A stretch of DNA of 64,000 nt from Chelativorans intermedius (lineage in GTDB: Bacteria > Pseudomonadota > Alphaproteobacteria > Rhizobiales > Rhizobiaceae): positions 1 to 64,000 of the forward strand of contig NZ_JAODNW010000018.1 in assembly GCF_025398255.1 (NCBI RefSeq). The letters are read 5' to 3'. Under the pieces are notes generated by a model. The model was not told the origin of the DNA and searched no databases. It saw nothing but the letters and a program-made list of their open reading frames with translations. The position numbers and the translations under genes were made by a program. Each line of letters begins with the position of its first letter. Position 1 is the first letter of the stretch. Shown piece by piece: positions 27,307 to 35,100 of the stretch.

Positions 27307-28082
27307 TGATGAGAAATCGCCTGAAGGCGCGAATCGCGGCTGGCGAGACCGTAACCGGCGCCTGGCTGGAGCTTGGCAGCCCCGAGGTGGCGGAGATCCT
27401 GGTGCGCACCGGTTGGGATGTCATCGTCATCGACTGCGAGCACGGGGTGGCGGACCTTGAAGAGGGGTTCAATCTGGTGCGCGCCGTCGAGGCAGCCGGT
27501 GGCGAGGCGGTGATGCGCGTTCCCGACGGCGCGGATACGACGCTCAAGCGGGCGCTCGACCGCGGCGTGCGTTCGCTGATGGTGCCGATGGTCAACTCCG
27601 CCGAGCGCGCGCGCGCGGTTGCGCACTCATGTCTTTACCCGCCGCGTGGCGGGCGCGGCTATGCCGCTCCCATCGTGCGCGCCTCCGGTTATGGCGCCTT
27701 GCCCGGCTATGCGGCCAATGCCCACCAAGAGCTGTTCCTGATGGTGCAGATCGAGACGGCCCAGGCGGTTGCCGAGCTCGATGCCATTCTGGCCGTCGAA
27801 GGCATCGACATGGCCTTCGTCGGTCCCAATGACCTTGCCGGATCCCTCGGGTTCTTCGAGCAGCTCGAGCATCCGCGCGTACAGGAGGTGCTGGGCGAGA
27901 TCGAGGCCAGGATCGGTCGCGTTTCGCGCACCTTCGGGACAATCGAGGGGGCCGGGCGTGACTATGCGCGGCTCAAATCCCTCGGCTATCGCTTCATCGT
28001 CGGGCCCAACGACATCAGCATGCTGGCGGGTGCCGCGCGCGCCGCGGCGGCGGTGCGCGACGCGCAGTTGAAGCACGGCTGA
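27303..28082 (+). CDS. HpcH/HpaI-type aldolase family protein
   Basis: A class II pyruvate aldolase-fold enzyme of 259 residues. Visible motifs are VIDCEHGVADLEE (catalytic His region), the metal-site acid in QIETAQAVAELD, and VGPNDLAGSLG. Relatives cleave 4-hydroxy-2-ketoacids to pyruvate or oxaloacetate plus an aldehyde. It overlaps tctA (ATGA), so uptake and cleavage are linked: the imported compound or its dehydrated product is probably a 2-keto-sugar acid or hydroxy-keto dicarboxylate. The exact substrate cannot be named. The start region reads MMMRNRL; any of the three methionines may be used. Confidence 0.88.
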   Translation: MMMRNRLKARIAAGETVTGAWLELGSPEVAEILVRTGWDVIVIDCEHGVADLEEGFNLVRAVEAAGGEAVMRVPDGADTTLKRALDRGVRSLMVPMVNSAERARAVAHSCLYPPRGGRGYAAPIVRASGYGALPGYAANAHQELFLMVQIETAQAVAELDAILAVEGIDMAFVGPNDLAGSLGFFEQLEHPRVQEVLGEIEARIGRVSRTFGTIEGAGRDYARLKSLGYRFIVGPNDISMLAGAARAAAAVRDAQLKHG

Positions 28083-28092
28083 GAAAGGGAAA

Positions 28093-28106
28093 AGGCCGCC
28101 CGGCCT
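28093..28106 (+). terminator. Weak hairpin after the aldolase gene
   Basis: AGGCC-GCCC-GGCCT forms a 5-bp stem with a 4-base loop 11 bases after the stop, followed by GGTTTCTC. The T-run is poor, so it is a weak intrinsic terminator candidate. It lies at the junction with the TRAP gene remnant. Confidence 0.35.
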
Positions 28107-28112
28107 GGTTTC

Positions 28113-28286
28113 TCAACCCATCAGCCGTGGCAGAAGCAGGCTGATGGCCGGGAAGGCCACCAGGAGCACCACCCGTACGATCTCGGCGAGGAAGAACGGC
28201 ATCACGCCCTTGAATGTCTCGCGCATCGGCACATCGCGGGCCACGGAATTGATGATGAAGACGTTGAGCCCCACGGGCGGCGCGAT
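28113..28286 (-). pseudogene. 3' remnant of a TRAP transporter large permease (DctM) gene
   Basis: About 57 codons on the minus strand read IAPPVGLNVFIINSVARDVP, then a segment ending GVMPFFLAEIVRVVLLVAFPAISLLLPRLMG. This is the C-terminal end of DctM/SiaM-type TRAP permeases, which are about 430 residues long. Upstream of residue IAPP the frame passes straight into sequence antisense to nothing recognisable and into the small coiled-coil gene, so the rest of the gene is gone. It has no start codon of its own. It marks a deletion or replacement next to the tct operon. Confidence 0.75.
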
Positions 28287-28296
28287 CGGCCTTGCT

Positions 28297-28587
28297 TCAG
28301 CGCTTGAAACGCGCCATGGCGCTCTCGAAAGCGCCGGAGATGCTGTCCCAGGCCCTGTCGAACCCGGACTTGACGTCTTCCCAGGCGTCGTCGCTGGCTT
28401 CGCGAAGCTCCTTGAGCTTCGCTTCCGCCTCGTCGCGCCGGGCACGCATCTCGTCGAGCTGCTTCTGATACTGGATCTTCGCGTCGGCGTTGGCCTCTTC
28501 CATCTTCGCCTTCATCTTGTCGATGTCGGCGTTCCACTGGTCGAGCCGGGCCTTCGCCTTCTCGATAAACTGCTCTCTCTCGGACAT
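28297..28587 (-). CDS. Small coiled-coil protein, stress-related type
   Basis: A 96-residue, highly charged protein made almost wholly of heptad-like helix (AKARLDQWNADIDKMKAKMEE at about 10-30; QKQLDEMRARRDEAEAKLKE at about 40-59), with an amphipathic C-terminus. AAGGAG lies seven bases before the ATG, which supports the start. Similar sll1863-like small proteins are described as stress-responsive, but no mechanism is known. Its stop lies about 10 bp from the truncated DctM sequence, so the deletion joined the two. It has no signal peptide. Confidence 0.7.
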   Translation of the reverse strand: MSEREQFIEKAKARLDQWNADIDKMKAKMEEANADAKIQYQKQLDEMRARRDEAEAKLKELREASDDAWEDVKSGFDRAWDSISGAFESAMARFKR

Positions 28588-29021
28588 CGGCTAACTCCTT
28601 ATCTTGAAATTCGAAACAAGGAACTTCTTGTCAGGATAAAGATCTTTCCCTTCCAAGAAGGGTACCTCGGGCGTCATGCACCAACGGCAGACGCCTGACA
28701 TGCCCCATTGCCGGGGGCGCGAAGGAAGGACGGTGACTCACAAGAGACCACGCCCTCACAGGCATTCATGTAGTCATCACCTGCGCCGTTGCAAGTTTCG
28801 GGAGGCCGGGTGGCCATGGTTTCCATGGCCTGCCACGGCCGTCATCCACCGCTGCAGCACGTCGACCCTGCGCGGCTACGCCACGGCGGCACCGTGGATT
28901 TCCTGCCGCGGCGATGGCAGTCCTCCCTCTGGCCGATGCGCCTACCGCTTAAGAGGCTCTTTGCCGCGCCGCAGCGCAGCGTGGAAGATGGGACACGAGC
29001 GGCAGCCCGGCGGAAAATGCC
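28588..29021. other. Intergenic region with divergent promoters
   Basis: About 434 bp without a supportable gene. It contains a perfect 6-bp hairpin CCCTTC-CAA-GAAGGG at 28648-28662, upstream of the coiled-coil gene. The remainder is GC-rich with no recognisable motif. It marks the left border of the polysaccharide locus. Confidence 0.5.
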
Positions 29022-29561
29022 ATGAAGTTCAGCAAGACGCATCTTGCAGGTGTCTGGCTCATAGAGAGCGAACCCTTCACCGACGAGCGTGGTTCCTTTG
29101 CCCGGATCTTCTGCGGGAGGGAATTCGGCGCGCGCGGTCTCGAAACCCGCTTCGTGCAGCACAATGTCTCGCGCACGGTGCGGGCAGGAACCCTGCGGGG
29201 CCTGCATTTCCAGAAGGCGCCCCATGGCGAAACGAAACTGGTGTCGTGCCTTGCGGGAGCCATATGGGATGTCGTCATCGACCTGCGGCGCGATTCCCCC
29301 ACCTTCTTGCAGTCCCTTGGCGTCGAGCTGACGTCGAGCAACAACCGCCTGCTCTATGTGCCGGAGGGTTTTGCGCACGGTTTTCAGACACTTGCCGACA
29401 ATGTTGCCGTGAGCTACCTCATGTCGCAATTCTATGTTCCCGAGGCGTCGGCGGGGCTGCGTTTTGATGATCCGGCGCTCGCCATCGCCTGGCCACGTGT
29501 TCCCACGGTCCTATCGCGTAAGGACCGGAACTGGCCGCTCCTGGAGCAGTCTGCTTGCTGA
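29022..29561 (+). CDS. rfbC: dTDP-4-dehydrorhamnose 3,5-epimerase family protein
   Basis: A cupin-fold nucleotide-sugar epimerase of 179 residues. The catalytic region TLRGLHFQ is at about 59-66, and the conserved LLYVPEGFAHGFQTL at about 109-123. Canonical RmlC epimerises C3 and C5 of dTDP-4-keto-6-deoxyglucose. However, rmlA, rmlB and rmlD are absent from the window while a CDP-glucose-type cassette is close by, so it may act on a CDP-4-keto-6-deoxysugar instead; that is inference. It stands alone at the left edge of the polysaccharide locus. Confidence 0.85.
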   Translation: MKFSKTHLAGVWLIESEPFTDERGSFARIFCGREFGARGLETRFVQHNVSRTVRAGTLRGLHFQKAPHGETKLVSCLAGAIWDVVIDLRRDSPTFLQSLGVELTSSNNRLLYVPEGFAHGFQTLADNVAVSYLMSQFYVPEASAGLRFDDPALAIAWPRVPTVLSRKDRNWPLLEQSAC

Positions 29562-29594
29562 ACCGATCGGCCGGCGGAAGGGCGGCAAGCGCTT

Positions 29595-29885
29595 TCACGC
29601 CCGGCCCTCATATTGTTTGAAAAGCGCGTGCAAGATCTTTCTGGCCATCGTGCAGCTCTCCTTGCCGAACCTCTCCTCCTCATTGTGAAGGGCCGTAAGG
29701 GCGTCGGTGAGCAGCCCCTCCACGTCCTTCGTTGAAAGGACCTGGGAAGCGTGGAGCTCGAGCAACAACGATTCACTGATGTAGAGGGCAGCGAGCGCGA
29801 TCGCTTTCGGTTTGGCATTGAGGATCAGGGGTTCTGCGCGCGAGATGCCTTCGACCGACTTCTTCTTTGCCATGCGGGTTTCCAT
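29595..29885 (-). CDS. Hypothetical protein, small and helical
   Basis: A 96-residue protein that I do not recognise. It starts METRMAKKKSVEGISRAEPL; GGTGGAG lies four bases before this ATG, which is why 29885 is preferred to 29918 or 29873. The N-terminus is basic and the rest is predicted helical, with ALYISESLLLELHASQVLST and LTDALTALHNEEERFGKESC. It has no signal peptide or membrane segment. It is convergent with the rfbC-like gene and divergent from the Crp/Fnr gene. It may be a conserved rhizobial protein, but no function can be assigned. Confidence 0.55.
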   Translation of the reverse strand: METRMAKKKSVEGISRAEPLILNAKPKAIALAALYISESLLLELHASQVLSTKDVEGLLTDALTALHNEEERFGKESCTMARKILHALFKQYEGRA

Positions 29886-30204
29886 CCGGCTCCACCATGC
29901 CAACCGGCACTGGTGCAAGACCGTGTCCTGCGGTGATTGACGTCACGTCCAAAAGCCGGGATTGGGCGGCTTCCATTCGAAGCCCGCTTTTCGGGAGTTC
30001 CGGGCGTTTCCGTATTGTTTGGCAAAGGCCCGATTTCTCGAAAACGCCAGGCTCCTGGCAGCTGAGATCCTTGGCGCATACTAGCCCGGCGCGCGGCAAG
30101 TTCCCACGGGCGCAATCTATGGAATTCGGCCTAGCTCCGATTGGCTAGTTATCCTTGCCCCTATCCAATGTAACAATATTGCTGGAATGGTGGTGTGACG
30201 CAAA
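29886..30204. other. Intergenic region upstream of the Crp/Fnr gene
   Basis: A 319-bp spacer between divergent genes. Near its right end are ATTGG (30140-30144) and CCAAT (30165-30169), separated by 20 bases, and an AT-richer stretch (ATGTAACAATATT) that probably holds the promoter of the Crp/Fnr gene. No gene is seen. Confidence 0.5.
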
Positions 30205-30915
30205 ATGACAGTTCACCTATGGCCTGAAGTCAAGCAGGCACAGAAGTTGCAGACATGGTTTAACGTCGACGATAGGAGAATTGTCGAAGAGCTTGGCTTT
30301 ATCCTGAAGAATTATCCTCAAGATACGGTTGTTCAGCGCAGAACCCTGGAGGAGGACAAGGTCTTTCTGGTGCGGTCCGGATGGGGCTGCCTGTACAGCC
30401 ACCTCCCGGACGGCGACCGTCAGATCACGGATTTTCCGATGCGGGGCGACATCGTCATCCCGCGCGACCATCGGGACGATTCAGGCGAAACGCTGTGCGC
30501 CCACACGGCGCTTGTCTTGCTTGAGGCCCCCGTCAGTTCCCTCTTTGCGGGGCTGGCACGGTCCCCGCCGCTTTGTACGGCCTTCTGGGCTGCCATCAGA
30601 CGGCAAAGGGCAATTCTTGCCCAGCACCTCGTCAGCGTGGGCTGCAGAAGGGCCATCGCGCGGGTTGCCCATCTTCTTCTCGAACTGGCCGTTCGGCTGG
30701 AACAGACGGGCGAGATCACGCGGTATGAATTCAGGTGTCCGCTCACGCAATATGATTTTGCCGACGCGCTGGGACTGACGACAATCCATATCAACCGCGT
30801 GCTGCGCGAGCTCAGGGAAAGAGGACTGGTCGAGTTCCGCTACGGTTCGGTTCGATTTCTGAACAGGCCCGGTCTGGAGCGGCTTGCCGATTTTGACGGC
30901 GCATATCTGGCATAG
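30205..30915 (+). CDS. Crp/Fnr family transcriptional regulator
   Basis: A 236-residue regulator with a cyclic-nucleotide-binding-like N-terminal domain (about 30-140) and a winged HTH_Crp domain (about 155-225; helix region LTQYDFADALGLTTIHINRV). The N-terminal Fe-S cysteines of FNR are missing, and the key Arg/Ser set for cAMP binding is not obvious, so the signal is unknown. Many rhizobial members of this branch act in stress or surface-polysaccharide control. It opens the left side of the polysaccharide locus, followed by a LuxR-type regulator. Probably monocistronic. Confidence 0.88.
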   Translation: MTVHLWPEVKQAQKLQTWFNVDDRRIVEELGFILKNYPQDTVVQRRTLEEDKVFLVRSGWGCLYSHLPDGDRQITDFPMRGDIVIPRDHRDDSGETLCAHTALVLLEAPVSSLFAGLARSPPLCTAFWAAIRRQRAILAQHLVSVGCRRAIARVAHLLLELAVRLEQTGEITRYEFRCPLTQYDFADALGLTTIHINRVLRELRERGLVEFRYGSVRFLNRPGLERLADFDGAYLA

Positions 30916-31037
30916 GCTGTGGTTGGAGATGTAAGAAGGCCGTAGAAAGAAACAGACTATAGTATAATCCTGACGGAACATTTTCTGCCGGGAAAGGTTT
31001 ATTATAATGTATAAGAGTAAACAAATTTATCAACTTC

Positions 31038-31053
31038 ATTAATATATGTTAAT
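31038..31053. promoter_or_regulatory. AT-rich near-palindrome upstream of the LuxR-type regulator
   Basis: ATTAATATATGTTAAT is symmetric at 14 of 16 positions and sits in a strikingly AT-rich stretch (about 30990-31075) in an otherwise GC-rich region. The spacer 30916-31206 has no gene. The stretch may be an UP-element/promoter and the palindrome a binding site for a LuxR-, MucR- or H-NS-like factor. It lies about 154 bp before the next start codon. Confidence 0.4.
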
Positions 31054-31206
31054 TTATAGAAAGGTGCTCCGTGGTATATACAAAACTGGGTTTGGGTTCT
31101 TGATCTCAGAAAGATCGGCGATCCATTTCTGCTTCTTGTGCGATCGGCTGAATAAACTGGTCAACCATGGCATGAGAAGCATGTGCACCAGTAAGGGAGT
31201 AAGGCC

Positions 31207-31965
31207 ATGCACACCTCAATTCGGGCCGACGAACGTACGGCCACCGGAATTCTGTCTCGAGAGGATTATGATTCCGGAAATGCGTTCTGCGATGATCGCG
31301 ATCCAGAAGCGACACCGGAGAAGTCCCTCGTCATCCTCGACAGTCGCACGCTTGATCGGGAGTGCCTGACCCAATGCCTGCGCGCCCGGGGCCTGGAGAT
31401 GGATATTCTCGCCTTTGGTTCGATGGATGAATGGCGTGCCAGACGGGATGCGCTCGCCGCCCCCTCGGCCGTGCTGTTCAATCTGGGTGGCCGTCGCTGC
31501 TCCGATCCGGGTGTCGCAAAGGAAATCGGCGCCGTGGCCAGCGAGTTTCGCCCGGCGCCTGTGGTCGTGCTGGCCGACAGCGACGAGCTGGCGCAGATCC
31601 TGAAGGCGCTTGAATGTGGAGCAAAGGGCTACATTCCCACGTCCACCGGGGTGGGCGTGTGTATGGAGGCGGTCAATCTGGCGATGGCCGGCGGAATCTT
31701 CGTTCCGGCCAGCAGCGTGCTTGCCATGCGCAAGGTCATCGACGAAGGCGCCGGCGAGGAGCGCCCCTTTGCCGGCATGTTCACGCAGCGCCAGGAGGAG
31801 GTCATCCGTGCCTTGAGGCGGGGAAAGGCGAACAAGATCATCGCCTACGAGCTCAACCTGCGTGAGAGCACGGTGAAGGTTCACATTCGCAACATCATGA
31901 AGAAGCTCAAGGCCACCAACAGGACCGAGGTGGCCTACAAGCTGAGCGAGATGTTCCCGAATTAG
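31207..31965 (+). CDS. LuxR-type regulator with a pseudo-receiver domain
   Basis: A 252-residue NarL/FixJ-like regulator. After a 38-residue N-terminal tail there is a receiver-like fold (SLVILDSRTLDRECLTQCL at about 40-58), but the phosphoacceptor position is N92 (AVLFNLGG) instead of Asp, so classical phosphorylation is unlikely. The C-terminal HTH (about 190-248; RQEEVIRALRRGKANKIIAY and STVKVHIRNIMKKL) is intact. AAGGGAG precedes the ATG. Similar proteins occur at rhizobial exopolysaccharide loci. It probably acts constitutively or through a small ligand or partner. No autoinducer domain is present. It likely controls the adjacent polysaccharide genes. Confidence 0.85.
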   Translation: MHTSIRADERTATGILSREDYDSGNAFCDDRDPEATPEKSLVILDSRTLDRECLTQCLRARGLEMDILAFGSMDEWRARRDALAAPSAVLFNLGGRRCSDPGVAKEIGAVASEFRPAPVVVLADSDELAQILKALECGAKGYIPTSTGVGVCMEAVNLAMAGGIFVPASSVLAMRKVIDEGAGEERPFAGMFTQRQEEVIRALRRGKANKIIAYELNLRESTVKVHIRNIMKKLKATNRTEVAYKLSEMFPN

Positions 31966-32117
31966 GGGGTCGTCGGTCAGGGCTTGTCTGTCCGGGTCGA
32001 CGGGCGTCCGGCCGCCGAGGCAGGCCGGCAAGGTGCGGTGCCGGTTGCGTGCGGCACGTTGCAGAAACCCTCCATCGGAGGGATGCCGGAACGGCGGGGC
32101 CGGCGAAGAGGAAGAAG

Positions 32118-34430
32118 ATGGCAGCCGGACTCACCTGTTTCGTGATGAGTGGCGGAGCCGGCGCTCGGCTGTGGCCCTTGTCGCGCGAGGACAACCCCAA
32201 GCAGTTTCACCAGCTCGCCGGCAGCGGCTCGATGGTTCTGCAGACCGTTCAGCGGCTGAATGCACGCCCGCGCGGGAAGGCGCCGGTTTTTCTGATCGCA
32301 TCGGAGCGCCATGCCGAACGTCTTCGCGACGAGCTTGCAGGAGCAGAACTCGCGGGCGGTGGGATGATCTTCGAGCCGGTTGGCCGAAACACCGCAGCCG
32401 TGGTCGCCATCGCCGCCCTGCAGACCCTTGCGCTCGATCCGGACGGTCTGTCGCTCGTCGTGCCGTCCGACCACGAGGCCAAAAGCCCGCAGCAGTTCTG
32501 GGACACCATCGAGGCAGGCGTCGGTGCGGCCCGTGGCGGCAGACTGGTCGTCTTTGGCGTTCGCCCCAGCCAGCCGGAAACCGGCTACGGCTATATCGAA
32601 GTGGGGGAGGGGAGTGGGGACCAGATGCGGGCGGTCGTCCGCTTCGTCGAGAAGCCGGGTCGCGACGCCGCGAAGAGCTATGTCGAGTCCGGTCGCTTCT
32701 TCTGGAATACCGGCATCTTCCTCTTCCGGGCCAGGACGATGCGCGATGCCTTCCTCAAGCATTGCCCGCAGATCTGGCACCAGGCCGAGGCGGCCTTTCG
32801 AGAGACCAGCAGCGATCTTTCCGGCACCTATCTGGCGCTGGAACCCTATGAGCGCATTCCGGTCGTCTCGATCGACTACGCCATCATGGAGAAGGCCGAG
32901 GGTATCGTCATGATCCCGGCGAGGTTCCATTGGAGCGATCTCGGCTCCTGGCAGGCCCTGCTGGCTGCGGGTGTGGCGGATGGCAACGGAAATGTGGTGG
33001 TCGGCGATGTGCTGGCGATCGGCTGCTCGGACTGTTATCTGCGCAGTCACGGGCGCCTTCTGTCGGCGACCGGTTTGAAGGGCGTAGCAGTGGTGGCGAC
33101 GCGGGATGCGACCTTTGCGGCGCCCGTGAGCGAGAGCCAGAACGCCAAGCGGGTGGCGGAAACGCTGGAGAGGAGCGGGCGTCTCGAGGCGAAGTTCACG
33201 CCCGCGGTGGATCGCGTGCTGCTGCCGGGTGCGTGGCGGCAGCGGGTTGCGCATTGGCTGCTGGATGAGGCGTTGCCGCTTTGGTCCCGGGCTGGCGTGG
33301 ACGAGCGGCATGGCGGCTTTTTCGAGGCGTTGTCCTTTGCGGGCGAGCCGGTGATGAAGCCCAAGCGCATGCGCACCATGGCGCGCCAGGTCTATGCCTA
33401 TTGCGTGGCGGCCAGTCACGGCTGGGACGGCCCGGCGGATGATCTGATCGAGCACGGCATTGCCTTCATGGCGCGGGGCCGCACCCGACGCGGCGGCTGG
33501 GCGCGCGCCTTCAACGTCGACGGAACGGTGGCCGATTCCTGTGAAGACGCCTATGACCATGCCTGCGTGCTTCTGGCGCTTGCACACGCGCATCGGGCGG
33601 GACATCCCGAGGCGCTGCAGCTTGGCGAGGAAACACTGGCCTTTCTCGATGCCCATCTCGAAGACGAGCGCCTGAGCGGTTTTCGCGAAAGCACGGACGG
33701 CGCAAGATACCGGCGATCCAATCCTCACATGCATTTTCTGGAAGCGTTCCTTGCCTGGCACTGGGCGACGGGGAATCGCGGTCATCTGCGCCGTGCCGCG
33801 CGCATCGTCGACCTGTTCCGCAGCCATTTCTTCGATCCCGAAAGCTGGACGCTGGGCGAGTATTTCGACGAGGAGTGGCGCCCTGCCGACGGCGAGGCCG
33901 GTCAGTGGACCGAGCCTGGACACCACTTCGAGTGGGCGTCCCTTCTCATAGAATTTGCCGAGCGCAGCCGGCGCAGCGATCTTGTGGGCTTTGCGCGCAA
34001 GCTCTATGCATCGGCCATCGCCCATGGGCTCAACCGCGCCACCGGCCTTGCCTATGGCGCCGTCTCGCGAACGGGCATGCCGCTCGACAACATCTCCAGA
34101 AGCTGGCCCCAGACGGAGGCCATCAAGGCAGCCCTGGCACTGGACAGGACGGACGGACCGGACCTGAAGCCCGAGATCGAGGCGCGGGTGGGCCGTCTCT
34201 TTCACTGGCACCTCGATCCGGCCCCAAGGGGGTTGTGGATCGACAGGATTGACGAGAGGGGGCGCGCGGTCGCATCCGACGTCCCTGCGTCGATCTTTTA
34301 TCATCTCATGATGGCGTTGACGCAGTATCTGGACAAGATGGAGCCGGCGGCGCAGGCTTCCGGCGTTGCGGAGGGAGTGGCCGCGCCCTTTGCCCGTTCG
34401 CCTTCTCCCGCATCCGCCGCTCGGTCCTGA
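32118..34430 (+). CDS. Fused mannose-1-phosphate guanylyltransferase and AGE-family sugar isomerase
   Basis: A 770-residue bifunctional protein. Residues about 1-350 are a GDP-mannose pyrophosphorylase: CFVMSGGAGARLWPLSR at 6-22, PSDHEAK, FVEKPG and WNTGIFLF. The usual cupin isomerase domain of bifunctional AlgA/ManC is absent. Instead, from about residue 380 there is an (alpha/alpha)6-barrel acylglucosamine 2-epimerase/mannose isomerase-like domain (HGGFFEAL, RMRTMARQVYAY, HMHFLEAFLAWHW, GHHFEWASLL, SRSWPQTEAIKA). It should convert fructose-6-phosphate to mannose-6-phosphate and mannose-1-phosphate to GDP-mannose, supplying mannosyl or fucosyl residues. Phosphomannomutase would be encoded elsewhere. 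The start 32118 follows GAAGAGGAAGAAG. The GMP assignment is firm; the isomerase reaction is inferred. Confidence 0.88.
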   Translation: MAAGLTCFVMSGGAGARLWPLSREDNPKQFHQLAGSGSMVLQTVQRLNARPRGKAPVFLIASERHAERLRDELAGAELAGGGMIFEPVGRNTAAVVAIAALQTLALDPDGLSLVVPSDHEAKSPQQFWDTIEAGVGAARGGRLVVFGVRPSQPETGYGYIEVGEGSGDQMRAVVRFVEKPGRDAAKSYVESGRFFWNTGIFLFRARTMRDAFLKHCPQIWHQAEAAFRETSSDLSGTYLALEPYERIPVVSIDYAIMEKAEGIVMIPARFHWSDLGSWQALLAAGVADGNGNVVVGDVLAIGCSDCYLRSHGRLLSATGLKGVAVVATRDATFAAPVSESQNAKRVAETLERSGRLEAKFTPAVDRVLLPGAWRQRVAHWLLDEALPLWSRAGVDERHGGFFEALSFAGEPVMKPKRMRTMARQVYAYCVAASHGWDGPADDLIEHGIAFMARGRTRRGGWARAFNVDGTVADSCEDAYDHACVLLALAHAHRAGHPEALQLGEETLAFLDAHLEDERLSGFRESTDGARYRRSNPHMHFLEAFLAWHWATGNRGHLRRAARIVDLFRSHFFDPESWTLGEYFDEEWRPADGEAGQWTEPGHHFEWASLLIEFAERSRRSDLVGFARKLYASAIAHGLNRATGLAYGAVSRTGMPLDNISRSWPQTEAIKAALALDRTDGPDLKPEIEARVGRLFHWHLDPAPRGLWIDRIDERGRAVASDVPASIFYHLMMALTQYLDKMEPAAQASGVAEGVAAPFARSPSPASAARS

Positions 34431-34446
34431 TTGTGGTGCGGTGCCC

Positions 34447-35100
34447 TCACAGCAGGCGCAGCTTGCGCATCATGAACGCCTCGGCATAATGCTCGGGCGC
34501 GCGGCACTCCATGCCGCGCAGACGCGCAAGCCCGCGAAAGGTTTCGGCATCGAACCAGTCCTTGGACCGTTGGCTGGCGAAATGGCCGTCAAGCAGCGCA
34601 ATTTTCCGTTCGAGAATGTCCTTTGAAAGCGGAACATAGGCATTGAGCGCGGCCAGGTCGCCATCCCACTTCGGCACCTCATATTCCAGGATCAGGTGAT
34701 CGCGAAACAGGTTCCATGTCAGCTTTGCGATCTCGCGGTGATCCTGGTGGGCGTCTTCCAGCCGATGCGTGAAGATGACATCGGGCGCGGTTTTCTCCCG
34801 GATGGCGCTCAGCCATTCCTTGATTGCCGTGCTCTGGCTGGGAAAATGGCTGTCGTGGAAAGAACCGAGCTCCATCCGGTGGCCGGCGCATTCGGCCAGC
34901 AGGGCGTTTGCCGATGCGCGGGCTTCCTCTTTCCGGCCCCCCGGGGCAGACAACACGCACCAATCCACCTCCAGCCTCACGCCCGCGGCGATCAGGGCGA
35001 GAATTGTGCCTCCCGCGCCGATCTCGATGTCGTCGGAATGGGCTCCGATGCACAGTATGCACAGCGAACCGCCGGCGGCCACCAGCCCCAGGGACTTCAT
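34447..35100 (-). CDS. PIG-L (LmbE-like) family deacetylase
   Basis: A zinc-dependent N-deacetylase of 217 residues. Metal motifs are GAHSDDIEIG (about 19-28) and HQDHRE (about 117-122). Family members deacetylate GlcNAc-linked substrates or other N-acylated sugars. It is the last gene of a leftward cassette and overlaps the cytidylyltransferase gene by four bases. With an aminotransferase in the same cassette, it probably unmasks or trims an amino group on a nucleotide sugar; this is inference. Confidence 0.85.
   Translation of the reverse strand: MKSLGLVAAGGSLCILCIGAHSDDIEIGAGGTILALIAAGVRLEVDWCVLSAPGGRKEEARASANALLAECAGHRMELGSFHDSHFPSQSTAIKEWLSAIREKTAPDVIFTHRLEDAHQDHREIAKLTWNLFRDHLILEYEVPKWDGDLAALNAYVPLSKDILERKIALLDGHFASQRSKDWFDAETFRGLARLRGMECRAPEHYAEAFMMRKLRLL

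Noticed and set aside
28113-28445. A 110-residue functional membrane protein
   Set aside because: Only its last 57 residues match the DctM C-terminus; the first half is antisense to the coiled-coil gene.
28676-29467. Plus-strand frame overlapping the rfbC-like gene
   Set aside because: No RBS or match, and it overlaps a real gene in another frame.
31207-31965. Quorum-sensing LuxR regulator
   Set aside because: There is no autoinducer-binding domain and no luxI-like gene in the window; the N-terminal part is receiver-like.
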